From contig NMRA01000130.1 of the NCBI GenBank assembly GCA_002633005.1, positions 5,577 to 67,576 on the forward strand: a stretch of DNA of 62,000 bases. Direction: 5' to 3'. The stretch comes from Phoronis australis. Lineage: Eukaryota; Phoronida; Phoronidae. The position numbers and the translations under genes were made by a program. Numbering within the stretch: the first letter of the stretch is position 1; every line of letters begins with the position of its first letter. This document shows, piece by piece, positions 50,701 to 60,493 of the stretch. The notes beneath the pieces were generated by a model that made no database searches, was not told the DNA's origin, and worked only from the letters and a program-made list of their open reading frames with translations.

Positions 50701-53700
50701 AAGCGGGTAATTCGATGAGATTTATCAAGACTTGTGTCGTATCCGAGGCAGAACATTGTTCGTTAGGCCACTCAGTTTCGTTACTAAAAATCAAATGTTT
50801 TTGAGAGAAGTGTTCAATAAAAAGTAATTCATCAATAAAACTCACTTTGTTATTGAACTTACAAAAGTTAGAGACGTAGACGACTTGTCTGCTCGGTCCG
50901 CGCTTTGTCAGCGTCTCTTATGGAATTCCAAGCCTGTCAGAAGGTAACGCGCGCGAGTTTTACTCGTCAACGCGTTCGCGTTGACTCATTTACGAGTAAA
51001 TCTATTTTGTAACGGGTTATTGTGATACGAAGACGAGTTAACGCTACCAAGGCTGGTAGCTGAACGCAGGGACTAGAACCCAAGTCATATGATTAACATG
51101 AAGTGCTTGCCGAATTATAGTGTCCTTATTACACATGATCGATCGCCGGGAGTTGTGGACATGTGCAATAGGTTTTACAAAATGGCCGTATTTGTTAGCA
51201 GCTGCAAAAGTCCAAGAATGTGCCAGACTTCTATCTACTAATATCGTTACAAAAGAGACAGTAGACTACCGGTACAGCTTAGTATGTTTGAAAAAGTAAA
51301 CATGTAAAACGCGCAGGCGTTTACGCGTAAACGCGTAAAACCCGCACGCGTTACCTACTGACACGCTTGGAATTCCATAGGTTTTTCGCTAACGACAACG
51401 CGCGTGCTTGGTTTACAGGACAGGTAATTGAGTGCGAGATCTGGAGACTAAATTTTGGGAAATGAATTACTTTTAGGGCAGGCTTATATCGGATATCTGT
51501 GTATGATTCCATGGGGTTGTACTGCAAATTCGTGTAGAAGCTCATGGGCTTCCAAAACATCCTTACATAAGTCATTGGAAGTTTTACAGTGGCCCACGAA
51601 GCGACAGGGTGCTAGCGAGAAAAGGGGTGACTTTGGCGGGGGATGAAAGCTAAGAAAGGGTTGGACAAGTACCCGAGCAGGTGATCTTCAAAAGCAGGTG
51701 GACTTATACCCGCATATGAGCGGATACTGTGGTGTAAAGGGGCCGTTTTTTTCAACACAGTTTTAGTTTTTACTATCAAGGCTACCCCAAACAGGAAAAT
51801 AAGAATTGCAGCGAAAATTCAAGCATGAAATATACAATCGGATAGTGTTAGGGAATACAGTCCGGTGATTAATGCAGTACTGGGGGTTGAAAAGATTCCA
51901 GCTTCAGTACCGGTCCAGCAAACATCAAATCTGCTGAACAGATTCCATACCTGCACCCTTAAACTCCACATCTGGAGGCAAAATTCCACAACTGGGTAAG
52001 GATGATCTAGTCGCCGTTTGTGGAGTAGGGCTAGATAGAATTCCTACTTTGGATTGATTAGCCCTATGATTACTGGATTAAAGGTGCATTTATTTGAAAC
52101 GCTAGAATGAAATTCACATCGTGCCGTGATGTCCCTGCTGCCATCAACAAGAAAATCAATGACAGCATAAAACGTAGTCATTTACTCCCGATGCCTCAGG
52201 GCTAAGACAACAGTTCAAGTGCTGATCTCGACGTAATCGCTAGACTTGTTCAATTCAAAAGCCCTTGTTTACTCCCCGTCTCGAGACACCTGAAAAATGC
52301 ATAACCTACAGAAAGCAATCTAATGGATAAAGAAATTCAACAAAGTCGTGTCGTTTTGCCTTGCTACGTCCACAGAAAAGGATGAGATTCAAACAATGAG
52401 CAAAATAATGTGATTTAAGTTTTTTTCTACCCAAGATCACAAGTTCACGTCTGCTCGGTCTCAGAGGTTCCAGAAATACATGTTGAAATATGTCATGACC
52501 AACTAGATTTTTTCATTCGCCCGAAGGTATCTGTATTCGTAGCAAAACTTTCGCACTGAACTAGGAATTGGCTGAAACTCAGTAGCGGGACTTCCGGTTC
52601 TGGGAAGAACAGTGCAGGCCGGGCCAAATTTCTGGTCTTCTTTTACTCAAAACAAATTCAACGAACTTGTGTATAGCATTCGTGGCAATCGCTCCCCTTT
52701 ACTCCACAGAATTGTCATCAAACCTGGCCCAACACATTTTTGGGGGTCTACAAAGGCGATACGAACTTGAAATTATTTGTTACTGTCGTGATTTCCTGGC
52801 ATTGTCTCAGGTTTTTGAGAATGATTAACCACTTGAAATCTTCTTTAGTGAACGAGACGTCCAAGGGGAAAGTTAATTTCTACAATGAAAGATACGATTG
52901 GAACGAAAAACCAAGTAAGTCGACAATAATTCACCGTTGTGCAGATCGCTATGTGCTGATTAAAATTTAGCAATTTTTATGATCTTATGTTAGATGACGC
53001 AATTCCGAAAAACGTTCGAGTATCTAGTTATAGCTAGCTATGAAATGTGCGTTGTGTTTGTTTACAGTAAGTGACTTGGGGGAGGAGTTCCAAAGAGCGA
53101 TGTTGAAAGGACTACCGTCTCCCATTCTGAAAGTGTATTCCTACTTCACAGTTGACACGGGACAGATGCGATGGGGGCGCCACCTACGGGCCTCAGGCTA
53201 CTACGCATGTTCTCTGCTGTGGTATGTGTAAACTTCATTTCGGATGAGGGGATCACAGGCGTGCGCTCCGTGGACCCGAGAGCCTTCAAGATATAGTACC
53301 AGGCATGACAGGCGAAGTGCGTAGTAACAATATCTTCCTTCGCGAGATTTTTACGTCTACGGAACTCCGCTTAATGCCGGCGAACACCAAACACACTCGA
53401 TACTCGACTCGAAAGTTGAGCAATTACATTGCTTGAAATTGAAAATAAAACACTGATAGTGTGGCATGCGATTCGTCAATTGTCGAATCAAGTATCAAAT
53501 AAAGTTTGAGGGTCACGGGCCCAGGCTCGTGGAAATATGAAAATTTTTGAAGGTGAGCACAAAAAAATCACCTCAGTGCTCATCCCTGCTCAGTTATATC
53601 ACTTTCTACTACTCCCCCGTTATTCACGGTCACCGGTTTACACCCTGCAGCCCCCTCTGTTGCCCAACACGTCATTTATAGTTGCTAATGTGGCTTAGAC

Positions 53701-56700
53701 AGTGGTCCAGTTTATCACTGAAGTATTGTGGCGAAAATAGAGTGATTCTGTACAACATTGAATTAATAAAACGATATTTCGACAGCTTATCATTTATCAT
53801 GTAATTGGCAGAAAAAAATATGCTTTCTGATCCCAGAAAAGAAATTTGCGGATTTTGGGAGTCTCATCGCTGACATGACGCGTTGGTTACATGTAGTTCC
53901 GATTTTACCACGGCGTGTTTTTGTAAAGAGTTTGTGCATTCTTTAGTACTCAGGAGTAACTGTGAGCGATTTATTCATTTTAGGACTGCCTTCTCTTTCT
54001 GGATTCTGGCCACTGTGTTAAACTACATGGTGGTGTTGTATTCCTCTTTATGGGCAGTTTTGACCGGCGGTCTATTGGCTTTGGTAGCTCTTCTGTACCA
54101 TCTAATGCAAGCGTGGCTTCCTCTGAGGATACCCTTGGAAGAAGGATCGTTGACCCTCGCGTACGGCTGGAACTTTTGGTTGGTTGTAGCCACTAGTGGC
54201 TGGGCGACGTTGATGGGTTTGATTATGTTATTGTTGGATCTATGGGCGCCAGAGGAGATACGTTACTTCCTGGACATACAATGGGATAACGAGGAAACTG
54301 GTGACGACGATTGCATGAAGGTATCAAAATTTGTGATCTTTGATTTATGATCAACGAGTTCTGCCGCATCTTGAAATGTGCTCTTCTTAACTGCGAGGTA
54401 AAAATAGACACAAAAGTATATCGATTTCGCATTCAACGGCGGGCGCTCGTGGTTAAGTACAAAACACAATAAACGCCGACACATCGCTCATCTACAACCA
54501 ACTTCTTTAAATCTGCATTGCAAATCAAACAATGATTTTTTTCTGGTGTTTGAAAGACGAGTACAGGGGCTAGCAATACCAGCAGTATGTGAAGTCTGTT
54601 AGCACGTAAACGAGGCTTGTCGAATACGTGCCCGCCGGATATGTGAAGCACTGTCGGTACTGAATAACCCAGCTTTGGCGGAGCGCGGAGGGATTTCGGG
54701 ATGTAGCTGCACTCTGTGGTGTGCTAAGGTTCGTAGGCCTATTGATAAAATTAATGGCACGTTATTTACAGATACTGATATGAATTTTCTTTCGTGGTCC
54801 TAGACTTAACTCATACCCATTCTCGTCGCCAAGTTGTACAACTTGGGGCTAGTAACCATAGGTTCAGTTCCCGTTGATGCCTTTCGGATCGGCTAGGCGT
54901 CGGAAATCACTTTGCCCTGCGGAATGGAAAGGTTTAAGGCGTATGTGGCTGAGTAACATGGCTTACTATTTGTGGTTTAGATGGTGCACCATTTTAGGTT
55001 CTCATGGTAAAACTCTCCTCCAGTTTCCATGTTTACACAATCTAAAATTAAAAATGACGTTTAGGAGCTAAGTGATGAAAGTGAAGCACTTCCCGAAAAA
55101 ACCTTCAGTACTACAGACGGGCAGCAGCAATATGAATTCAGGCATGAAAGCTTCTGTAAACCACTGTTCTGGAGCAAAGGCAACTTTCTTCACACACGTA
55201 TTTCGTACTCCAAAGAAACGTCAATGGGTTTTTATCACTTATTTGAATACAAACTGGTTGCCTTATAACCTGTGGAATTCCTTTGACGTCCACATGGCGT
55301 CGCCACTGAAACTAACTCGCCGTGAGAAGGAAATTTCATGCGTCTGGTCTAAAGCAGTAACTATTTGTCAATTTTTCTCAAACCAATGCCTCATTGGTAA
55401 GCTACAATGTGACACGGATGTAATTTCAAAGTTACATTTTACCCTGTTTAACTGGCTGAAAAACGAAAATCAAATTAGGACTTTTACTCTCATAAAATCG
55501 GCTCGTGTGATTTGAGATTCTATTTATGTTACCAAAGAGAACATTGACACCACCAACGAACCAAGAAAACGCCTGAAAGTTTTTTTTTTTGCAGTTGGCT
55601 AATCTTAAAATTTCAAAGTCGCATTGTATGTGACTTCAGTTCAGTTGTTAACGGGAATGGAATCCTGTTGCGGTAAGGATTATTTCGAGGCCGATTTTAT
55701 GAGTCTCAGAGTAAAAGACCTAGCCTAGTTTTCGTGTTTAGCCAATTAAACACGGCGAAATAGGACTTCAAGTGGCCTAAGTACACGTTAAACTGTGTTT
55801 TTGACAAAAGGCGCGAGTTCATTGCTCTTTAATCTTAACTGCAAAAATACGTTGGAACTTGTTAGTAATGTCAGTGAGGTCACGTGAGGTCACGTGTTTT
55901 GTTGGTACTTCACCTTTTCACTGTTACCAATTTGTCTTTAGTCCTCGCCACCTGTTTACTGGAAACACAGGTGTGCGTTCACTGGTTGTGGCTTCATTCT
56001 GCTAGTATGCCGCCGTCCATAGCAGACATCTTACAAATCTCTAATCATGGGTATATCCCGCGAAGACTTGTGTGATCTCACCTAACTCGCAGGATGATTA
56101 CTTACTGAACGTGTGCCTGATGATTATTGTCATTTCCGCCAGGACAACTACGAGTTAACGTCTCGTAGTGATGCGGCACACAAAGTGCATCATGGGTACG
56201 TGAACCGAGGATTTGATCCGGACGAAAAGAGCTACACAAGACACAGGCTATCCTCAAATAACGACGAACAACTACGTAAGTTAACGACCAGACTGGAATT
56301 ATTGAAGCTTTAAACTTCCAATACATTTGAGTTGTTTTCGATAATTTCGCCCTGTTTGCGCGCCACATATTAGGCAACCAATATGTTCATAGGCAGAGAG
56401 TGAATGCAAATTTTAACTAGACGCTGTTAGTACATATGTAGATGAGAAATAAACAAGCATTACCCCCGAAATACAGGGAAATCAAATATGTTTCCATTTA
56501 CAGACCACTGAGCCAAGAGTGTATGTATTACTTCAGGCTGGGGCCTGTTCCATGAGACTCGAGACTTACGACAGAAATTTGATCCTACGCTCAGCCTACA
56601 CATAATTTATAAAAAATATCTGCGGTTCTCGATGTTATGTGTTTATAAAAATTATCTGTGGTTCTCGATGTTATGTGTTTGTTATGTAAGATTTTGTACT

Positions 56701-57241
56701 CTTGATTAAATGAGACTAAATTATTTTCAAAAATAGTTGTTTGGAGCCTAAGGCCAAATTTCTCACTAGTGTCTGGTCGCTTTTCATGACACAGGTAGCG
56801 CTCATTTTAAGCATTCTACTAATTTTTGTACAAGTACAATATAATCCGTTTATTTATTCCCACTACATTACGTGGTGGAATGAGAAACTAAGATATTACA
56901 ACGCAGATGTCTTTGGCCAAGAGTCGTTTAACTAAGTCTCCAATATATTTCATGCAAAATACATGATTGTCGAGCGTATATAGTGGCGAACGTCAAAACC
57001 CGGCGAATTGTAAGTAAGTTCATATTTTCGCATAGGTTACGAAAGAATGAAGCGGTCGCTATCTGACGGTAATGTTCTTCGCCGGTCGGGCGCCACCATC
57101 GCACCTGACTTGGACATCATTAATCAATATGACGACACTTCATCCAACAACAACACAATAACCAACAACAGTGCTCCATCCAACGAAGGAAAAATCGAGG
57201 AGCATACTGTGGCAGACACAGACGAGCTAAATAGACTGTGA
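44980..57241 (+). CDS. DUOXA: Dual oxidase maturation factor (DUOXA), paralogue B, eight coding exons
   Basis: Gene model: join 44980-45147, 47259-47316, 50245-50379, 52849-52914, 53068-53221, 53984-54320, 56143-56275, 57036-57241, giving 418 aa and a TGA stop. All introns are GT-AG and in frame. Family signatures: TM1 near residues 33-52; TM2 within exon 2 (residues 57-79); YGNNWQIGTV; the GVNIS sequon (N116); NFYNERYDW (130-138); KGLPSPIL; ASGYYACSLLWTAF; TM3-TM4 near 192-237; TM5 near 257-279; then an acidic stretch and a tail with GYVNRGFDPDE and an Asn/Ser-rich segment. Role as for paralogue A: maturation and surface delivery of a DUOX NADPH oxidase. Intron phases match A throughout the membrane domain, but the A exon 6/7 intron is absent and the tail is split over two exons. 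If the last intron were retained the frame would end 12 codons later. Family assignment is firm. Confidence 0.9.
46400..46634. mobile_element. MITE-like element, copy 2 of 2 (intron 1 of DUOXA-B)
   Basis: Ends CATGCGCGTACCCAGC and GCTGGGTGCACGCATG are inverted repeats. The interior matches 29,814-30,071, including TACCCCGTGAATCTTAGTAA. It is 235 bp and non-coding. Confidence 0.7.
47259..47316 (+). CDS. DUOXA-B exon 2
   Basis: 58 nt encoding RFAFFVRFFNVSVVGVAII plus a split codon; TM2. Acceptor atttttcag, donor gtaagg, phase 1. Confidence 0.88.
47376..47917 (+). repeat. Compound trinucleotide microsatellite, (GAT/GGT)n then (AAT/AAC)n
   Basis: About 430 bp of GAT and GGT triplets on the + strand, passing into AAT/AAC triplets from about 47,820. 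The triplet period keeps several frames open on both strands (poly-Asp, poly-Met/Val, poly-His), which are artefacts of the repeat. Lies at the start of the 2.9-kb intron 2 of DUOXA-B. Confidence 0.95.
48742..49058. mobile_element. Fold-back element with ~95-bp inverted arms in DUOXA-B intron 2
   Basis: Left arm 48,742-48,835 and right arm 48,958-49,058 are inverted copies (TCAAGAAATAAATTCTC against GAGAATTTAATTCTTGA; AAAATTTATCGCGCCAGAAC against GTTCTGGCGCGATAAATTTT). Both arms and the centre contain repeated units like AATTTATCACGTCAGGACCA. No coding frame. Best described as a fold-back MITE. Confidence 0.75.
50245..50379 (+). CDS. DUOXA-B exon 3
   Basis: 135 nt. Encodes AIYGNNWQIGTV through GVNISMF, with the conserved glycosylation sequon. 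Acceptor ctttcag, donor gtaggt, phase 1. Five codons shorter than its counterpart in A. Confidence 0.9.
50447..50589. mobile_element. 143-bp GC-rich MITE with 5-bp target duplication
   Basis: Starts CATGAGCGGCG, ends CGCCGCCCATG, and is flanked by ACTAC on both sides (50,442-50,446 and 50,590-50,594). The interior is a partial tandem duplication: GGGGGCTGGGG..CTATAGCCC occurs twice, each followed by CAGTGCTACGCCGCCCATG or its variant. Lies in intron 3 of DUOXA-B. Confidence 0.75.
50921..51377. mobile_element. 457-bp MITE with ~75-bp terminal inverted repeats and TA flanks
   Basis: The left end TGGAATTCCAAGC..GTCAG.AGGTAACGCG is mirrored by the right end CGCGTTACCTACTGACACGC followed by TTGGAATTCCA. 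TA flanks both ends. The arms are rich in ACGCGT and CGTTTACG. Minus-strand sequence around 51,060-51,120 has a tRNA-like look (GGGTTCTAGTCCC), but no complete cloverleaf. Lies in intron 3 of DUOXA-B. Confidence 0.75.
51378..52848. other. Remainder of DUOXA-B intron 3
   Basis: Non-coding by position. No repeat or RNA gene recognised. Ends with the acceptor cttctttag. Confidence 0.6.
52849..52914 (+). CDS. DUOXA-B exon 4
   Basis: 66 nt encoding NETSKGKVNFYNERYDWNEKP with split codons on both sides. Carries a second sequon (NET) and the N-E-x-[FY]-x-W signature. Acceptor ttctttag, donor gtaagt, phase 1. Confidence 0.88.
53068..53221 (+). CDS. DUOXA-B exon 5
   Basis: 154 nt. Encodes SDLGEEFQRAMLKGLPSPIL and RASGYYACSLL, ending in the split tryptophan codon. 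Acceptor gtttacag, donor gtatgt, phase 2. Confidence 0.9.
53984..54320 (+). CDS. DUOXA-B exon 6 (equivalent of A exons 6 and 7)
   Basis: 337 nt. Encodes TM3 to TM5 (WTAFSFWILATVLNYM ... GWNFWLVVATSGWATLMG) and the acidic juxtamembrane segment (WDNEETGDDDCMK). Acceptor cattttag, donor gtatca, phase 0. No intron where A has one after WMVLAA. Confidence 0.9.
55452..55745. mobile_element. 294-bp MITE with ~50-bp TIRs and TTAA target duplication
   Basis: The left end CTGGCTGAAAAACGAAAATC ... TTTACTCTCATAAAATCGGC is inverted at the right as GCCGATTTTATGAGTCTCAG ... TTTTCGTGTTTAGCCAA. TTAA flanks both ends (55,448-55,451 and 55,746-55,749), the target used by piggyBac and Kolobok elements. Related fragments occur at 12,371-12,440, 20,778-20,965 and 61,180-61,360. 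Lies in intron 6 of DUOXA-B. Confidence 0.75.
56143..56275 (+). CDS. DUOXA-B exon 7
   Basis: 133 nt. Hydrophilic tail: DNYELTSRSDAAHKVHHGYV then NRGFDPDEKSYTRHRLSSNN. Acceptor tttccgccag, donor gtaagt, phase 1. Read-through would stop 12 codons later. Confidence 0.78.
56606..56680 (+). repeat. Two tandem 36-bp units in DUOXA-B intron 7
   Basis: TTTATAAAAAATATCTGCGG then TTCTCGATGTTATGTG is repeated 36 bp later with two substitutions. Confidence 0.75.
57036..57241 (+). CDS. DUOXA-B exon 8 (tail and stop)
   Basis: 206 nt including TGA. Encodes YERMKRSLSDGNVLRRSGAT and an Asn/Ser-rich stretch (SSNNNTITNNS) ending DTDELNRL. Acceptor tttcgcatag. Joins exon 7 in frame through a split arginine codon. 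Confidence 0.75.
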
Positions 57242-58057
57242 ACTGGGACACGTCCCGTAGACCCAGTTTCTGGCTAGAAAGAATAGATGGCGCACTACCA
57301 CGCAAAATCACGCGAGTGTTTCATGAATATGCTCGAGATCTTACTAACCTAACCTAACGAAATGACGACAACTGGATTGGTCTGTGAGGTTGGAATGTTG
57401 AATTCTGGGATAGAATCCACTATTTCCTTTGTTTAAGCAAGATAGATTTCTTGCAGCAAGTTTATGATTAATGTGTCAGATCGTAGCCCTAGACTGCGTC
57501 CCGTACATGCAAGACAACTCGCGAGTGAAGCTGTGAGTGTGATCAAGTGCTTCGCTCGTACAGCGAAGACTTGGGGACACTCTCGCCCTTAACAAGAAAC
57601 ATGATCTATGGGTATGTTTCACTAAAGGCAGTAACTGAACTTCACGACGTCGTTTTACACAGGTACTACATTTACACCGTGCCAAAATTCAGAAGTTTTC
57701 GTGTAGAATATGTGTAAAAACTTCGTAACGTTACGACATATATAATGAGACAGGAAACTGTTCAAATGACTTTCGAACTGTTGACGTAGGCTATCTACTA
57801 GCTTGAAATTTGGGATACTTAAAGAAACAACCCAGGTATTCAACACTGCTTTTTTCCGTCATCGGATTAAGTATAACGACAACCGAAGAAGTGCGACTCT
57901 TGGAGTATAGCGAAGACTTACTTTCTAGTAACGACACCACAAAATAATTTTCACTTTTAAAAGAGGCCTGGAACGCGAAAAACAGGCTAAACTGCATAAT
58001 TCAAATTGGTTCTCTGCCACTGAAACAGAATTTAACCTGTTCACCAGGTATTTTACG
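57242..58057. other. DUOXA-B 3' region
   Basis: Presumed 3' untranslated and intergenic sequence. No AATAAA was noticed before the one at 58,065-58,070 inside the hairpin. Confidence 0.45.
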
Positions 58058-58123
58058 TATATCAAATAAACACAGAAAAATCAGAAACTGGGGTTCCTGA
58101 TTTTTCTGTGTTTATTTGATATA
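58058..58123. repeat. Perfect 27-bp stem hairpin with 12-nt loop
   Basis: Arms 58,058-58,084 and 58,097-58,123 are exact inverted copies. The left arm contains AATAAA at 58,065-58,070 and the right arm its complement TTTATT, so each strand carries a polyadenylation-signal hexamer. It lies between the convergent stops of DUOXA-B (57,241) and the GPCR gene (59,327). Confidence 0.85.
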
Positions 58124-59326
58124 TTTCATTACTGGCCAACCTCAGCGTGTATATATTAGGTATTTTAGGGTTCATTCGTAAAAAATGCAAATTTCTGTTG
58201 ATGTCAAAGCATTTTTTTAAATTCGACAAAGTAATAATGAGATAAATGGTATTTTTGAAAGAATGGGGTTAAATGAAAATATAAGTATTCATTTAGACCA
58301 ATTTCCGTTATAAAATTGGTCTTACGTTGTTCTTTTATTCAGATTTTACTGGTTTTAGGAACGATGGCCACTTCGTTCTTGCTCGAGTCCACGCAGTAAC
58401 CATGTCTGACCCGGTGGTTCGTTTCATGGCGCGAGTATGACCTCGAGCAATTTTAAGCACTTCGAACTTTTCCAATTAAGACTTTTGGAAGTCATATTTC
58501 AAAGAAAGGGGTAGAAAATATGATACTAACATGACGTCATAGAAGAAACATTATGTTTATCAATCTCGTCAGTTATATTTTTACATTGATTACAAATACA
58601 CAAACTACAGAGTATAGATTTATAATGGCAAGTAGTCTAAACCCAAAGTTATTTTTGACAGAACGCAGGTTCATGATTGTAAATAACTGGATTCGAGAAT
58701 CTTCTATTTCTAAACTTCTGTTGATTCTCTCTACTTAGGGAGAAAGAACGTACATGTAGAAGATTCAGTGTATGTATTAGATGAACAATGAAATCGAAGT
58801 CGCTTTTGTAATCGCATTGAAATATTCTACCTGACTGAAAAGTAAGTAAAAGTATCGTGGATACGCAGTTGCGTGCAACTGATTGTTTATCCCCCAGGAA
58901 TCAATTTCGATAATGTGACTCAACAAAGACATGGCAACAGTTTGAGTGAAAAATGATCAAAACACATGTTAAAGAATTTGTTGCTGAAGTACAGTTGCAA
59001 AGGACCTCCACAACAATTACTTCGCGCTTGTGGAACTTCTTAGAAGTAACCGTGGTAATCTAGGCAGGATTGGCCAAACTGCATTTGTCGGAACCATTGA
59101 ATCAAGTGGCCGTTAGAATATTCATTTGTTCACGCCCTGACGTGAGCTCAGCTGACTGAACGCATAATTCGTGACTATACCATCGCAAGTCTTCGTGACC
59201 CACTACATAGGCCGGTCTTGTGCTCTTGCCTATTGGTCAACGTGCTTTTACTTGAGCAACGTTTGCAGTACCATAAAAAATTGTTTCGCTGAGTTCATAA
59301 ATAATGACACTCGCTCGTCTTAATTG
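58124..59326. other. Intergenic DNA between convergent genes
   Basis: Likely includes the 3' end of the minus-strand GPCR transcript. TTTATT (AATAAA on the minus strand) occurs near 58,335. A TTTAGACCAATTTCCGTTAT segment near 58,295 resembles segments at about 16,995 and 29,610. No gene. Confidence 0.45.
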
Positions 59327-60355
59327 TCACATTTGTTTTACGCATCCACATCGTATCTTCGTAAGGCAGCTGTCTCCTTTTGCTCTTACCATCTGGCGTA
59401 ACTTAGAAGAGGCACAAAATAGCACAATCGGGTTGATCAAAGAAGAGCCTTGAACGCTTACATGACCGGCCATAAGAAAAAACGTAGCGTTGACTGAACC
59501 AAGAATCTTGCTAACTGCGTGAGACGAGTAGTAAAGAACTACAATAGGCAGTCCACAAAGAGAGCAGCCAACGAGAATTATTGCTGTAGACTTGGTCACT
59601 GCGTTTCGTGCCTTCGTCGAGCCGCTAGTGTTTCCGCTTGTGTTTCTAATGGTTGTGTCTTGAAGTGTAACTTTGGCCGTCTCCTTCTTGATGATAACGA
59701 ATATGGCAATGTAGAGACAGAATGCCACACTGATGGGAATTAGCGTGTTCCAGGCTAAAGCTATGGAAACGAGATTATAATTTAAAGCAATCATGTGTTC
59801 ACAAGCATTGAAACGTTCCATGGTTCCGCGAGAAACGTTGACGCCAAGTTCAGTGTAAACTGAAGCGATTGAAATGCTTGTCATTATGATCAGGGAAATT
59901 ATGGCGATGACTAAGCGCTTGGTGGACATTATTCTTTGATAATCGAGCTGACACTTTGTCGCAACAAACCTGTCGATAGCGAGGAGAGTGTGCGTGAACA
60001 AAGAGTAACCCAACGGAAATAGATACAGGGATTCCAGCGCAAACTTGAGGTGGACACGAGCGCACAGACTTCTGCTGAAGGATTCTGGGAGGAGCACGTG
60101 ACTTGTTTGCACGATCATGTGTACCGGAATGCCGAAGCCTGACGCAGTCAGGTCAGTGATACATTGAAATTTGAGCAGCAAAGTGGTGGACACCGAGAAC
60201 AACTTATATTTAATGAGAACGAACAGAAGAAAAGAATTGACTGCGATAGATGACGTCATAATGAAGCACTGTAGAGCAAAAAGCACGCGGTAACCTGTAT
60301 TCACGTCGATAGTCACACCCGAGTGGTTGGACGAGCTGCTATTGTTGATATTCAT
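59327..60355 (-). CDS. Orphan class A (rhodopsin-like) GPCR, single exon
   Basis: 342 aa, intronless. Seven hydrophobic segments. N-terminus MNINNSSSSNHSG has several N-glycosylation sequons. TM1 near residues 22-49 with N40 (1.50). TM2 near 57-83 with D68 (LKFQCITDL). C98 before TM3 and C185 in loop 2 would form the conserved disulphide. TM3 ends in DRF (128-130), a variant of DRY. TM5 near 192-222 with P207. TM6 near 256-277 with CGLP (P270). TM7 ends NPIVLF (308-313), a variant of NPxxY. TM4 lacks the usual tryptophan. Start choice: the ATG at 60,355 gives a normal glycosylated N-terminus. An upstream in-frame ATG at 60,418 would add 21 residues, and the frame stays open back to TGA at 60,491-60,493. 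Ligand unknown; such single-exon receptors are often lineage-specific expansions. Convergent with DUOXA-B. Confidence 0.9.
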   Translation of the reverse strand: MNINNSSSSNHSGVTIDVNTGYRVLFALQCFIMTSSIAVNSFLLFVLIKYKLFSVSTTLLLKFQCITDLTASGFGIPVHMIVQTSHVLLPESFSRSLCARVHLKFALESLYLFPLGYSLFTHTLLAIDRFVATKCQLDYQRIMSTKRLVIAIISLIIMTSISIASVYTELGVNVSRGTMERFNACEHMIALNYNLVSIALAWNTLIPISVAFCLYIAIFVIIKKETAKVTLQDTTIRNTSGNTSGSTKARNAVTKSTAIILVGCSLCGLPIVVLYYSSHAVSKILGSVNATFFLMAGHVSVQGSSLINPIVLFCASSKLRQMVRAKGDSCLTKIRCGCVKQM

Positions 60356-60493
60356 CCCTGTGTTTGGAACGATTTGCGAAGATAAACAGAAAATTTTGTT
60401 CTGAAACAGGAAATACATATATATAAATATATAAATACATCCATCCAACAGTCGCTGTTGCCAGCTTTCTACCAACAACTGAATCAGGTTTCA

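Noticed and set aside
54850-54900. B-box-like GGTTCAGTTCCCG
   Set aside because: No A-box at the right spacing and the T-stem does not pair.
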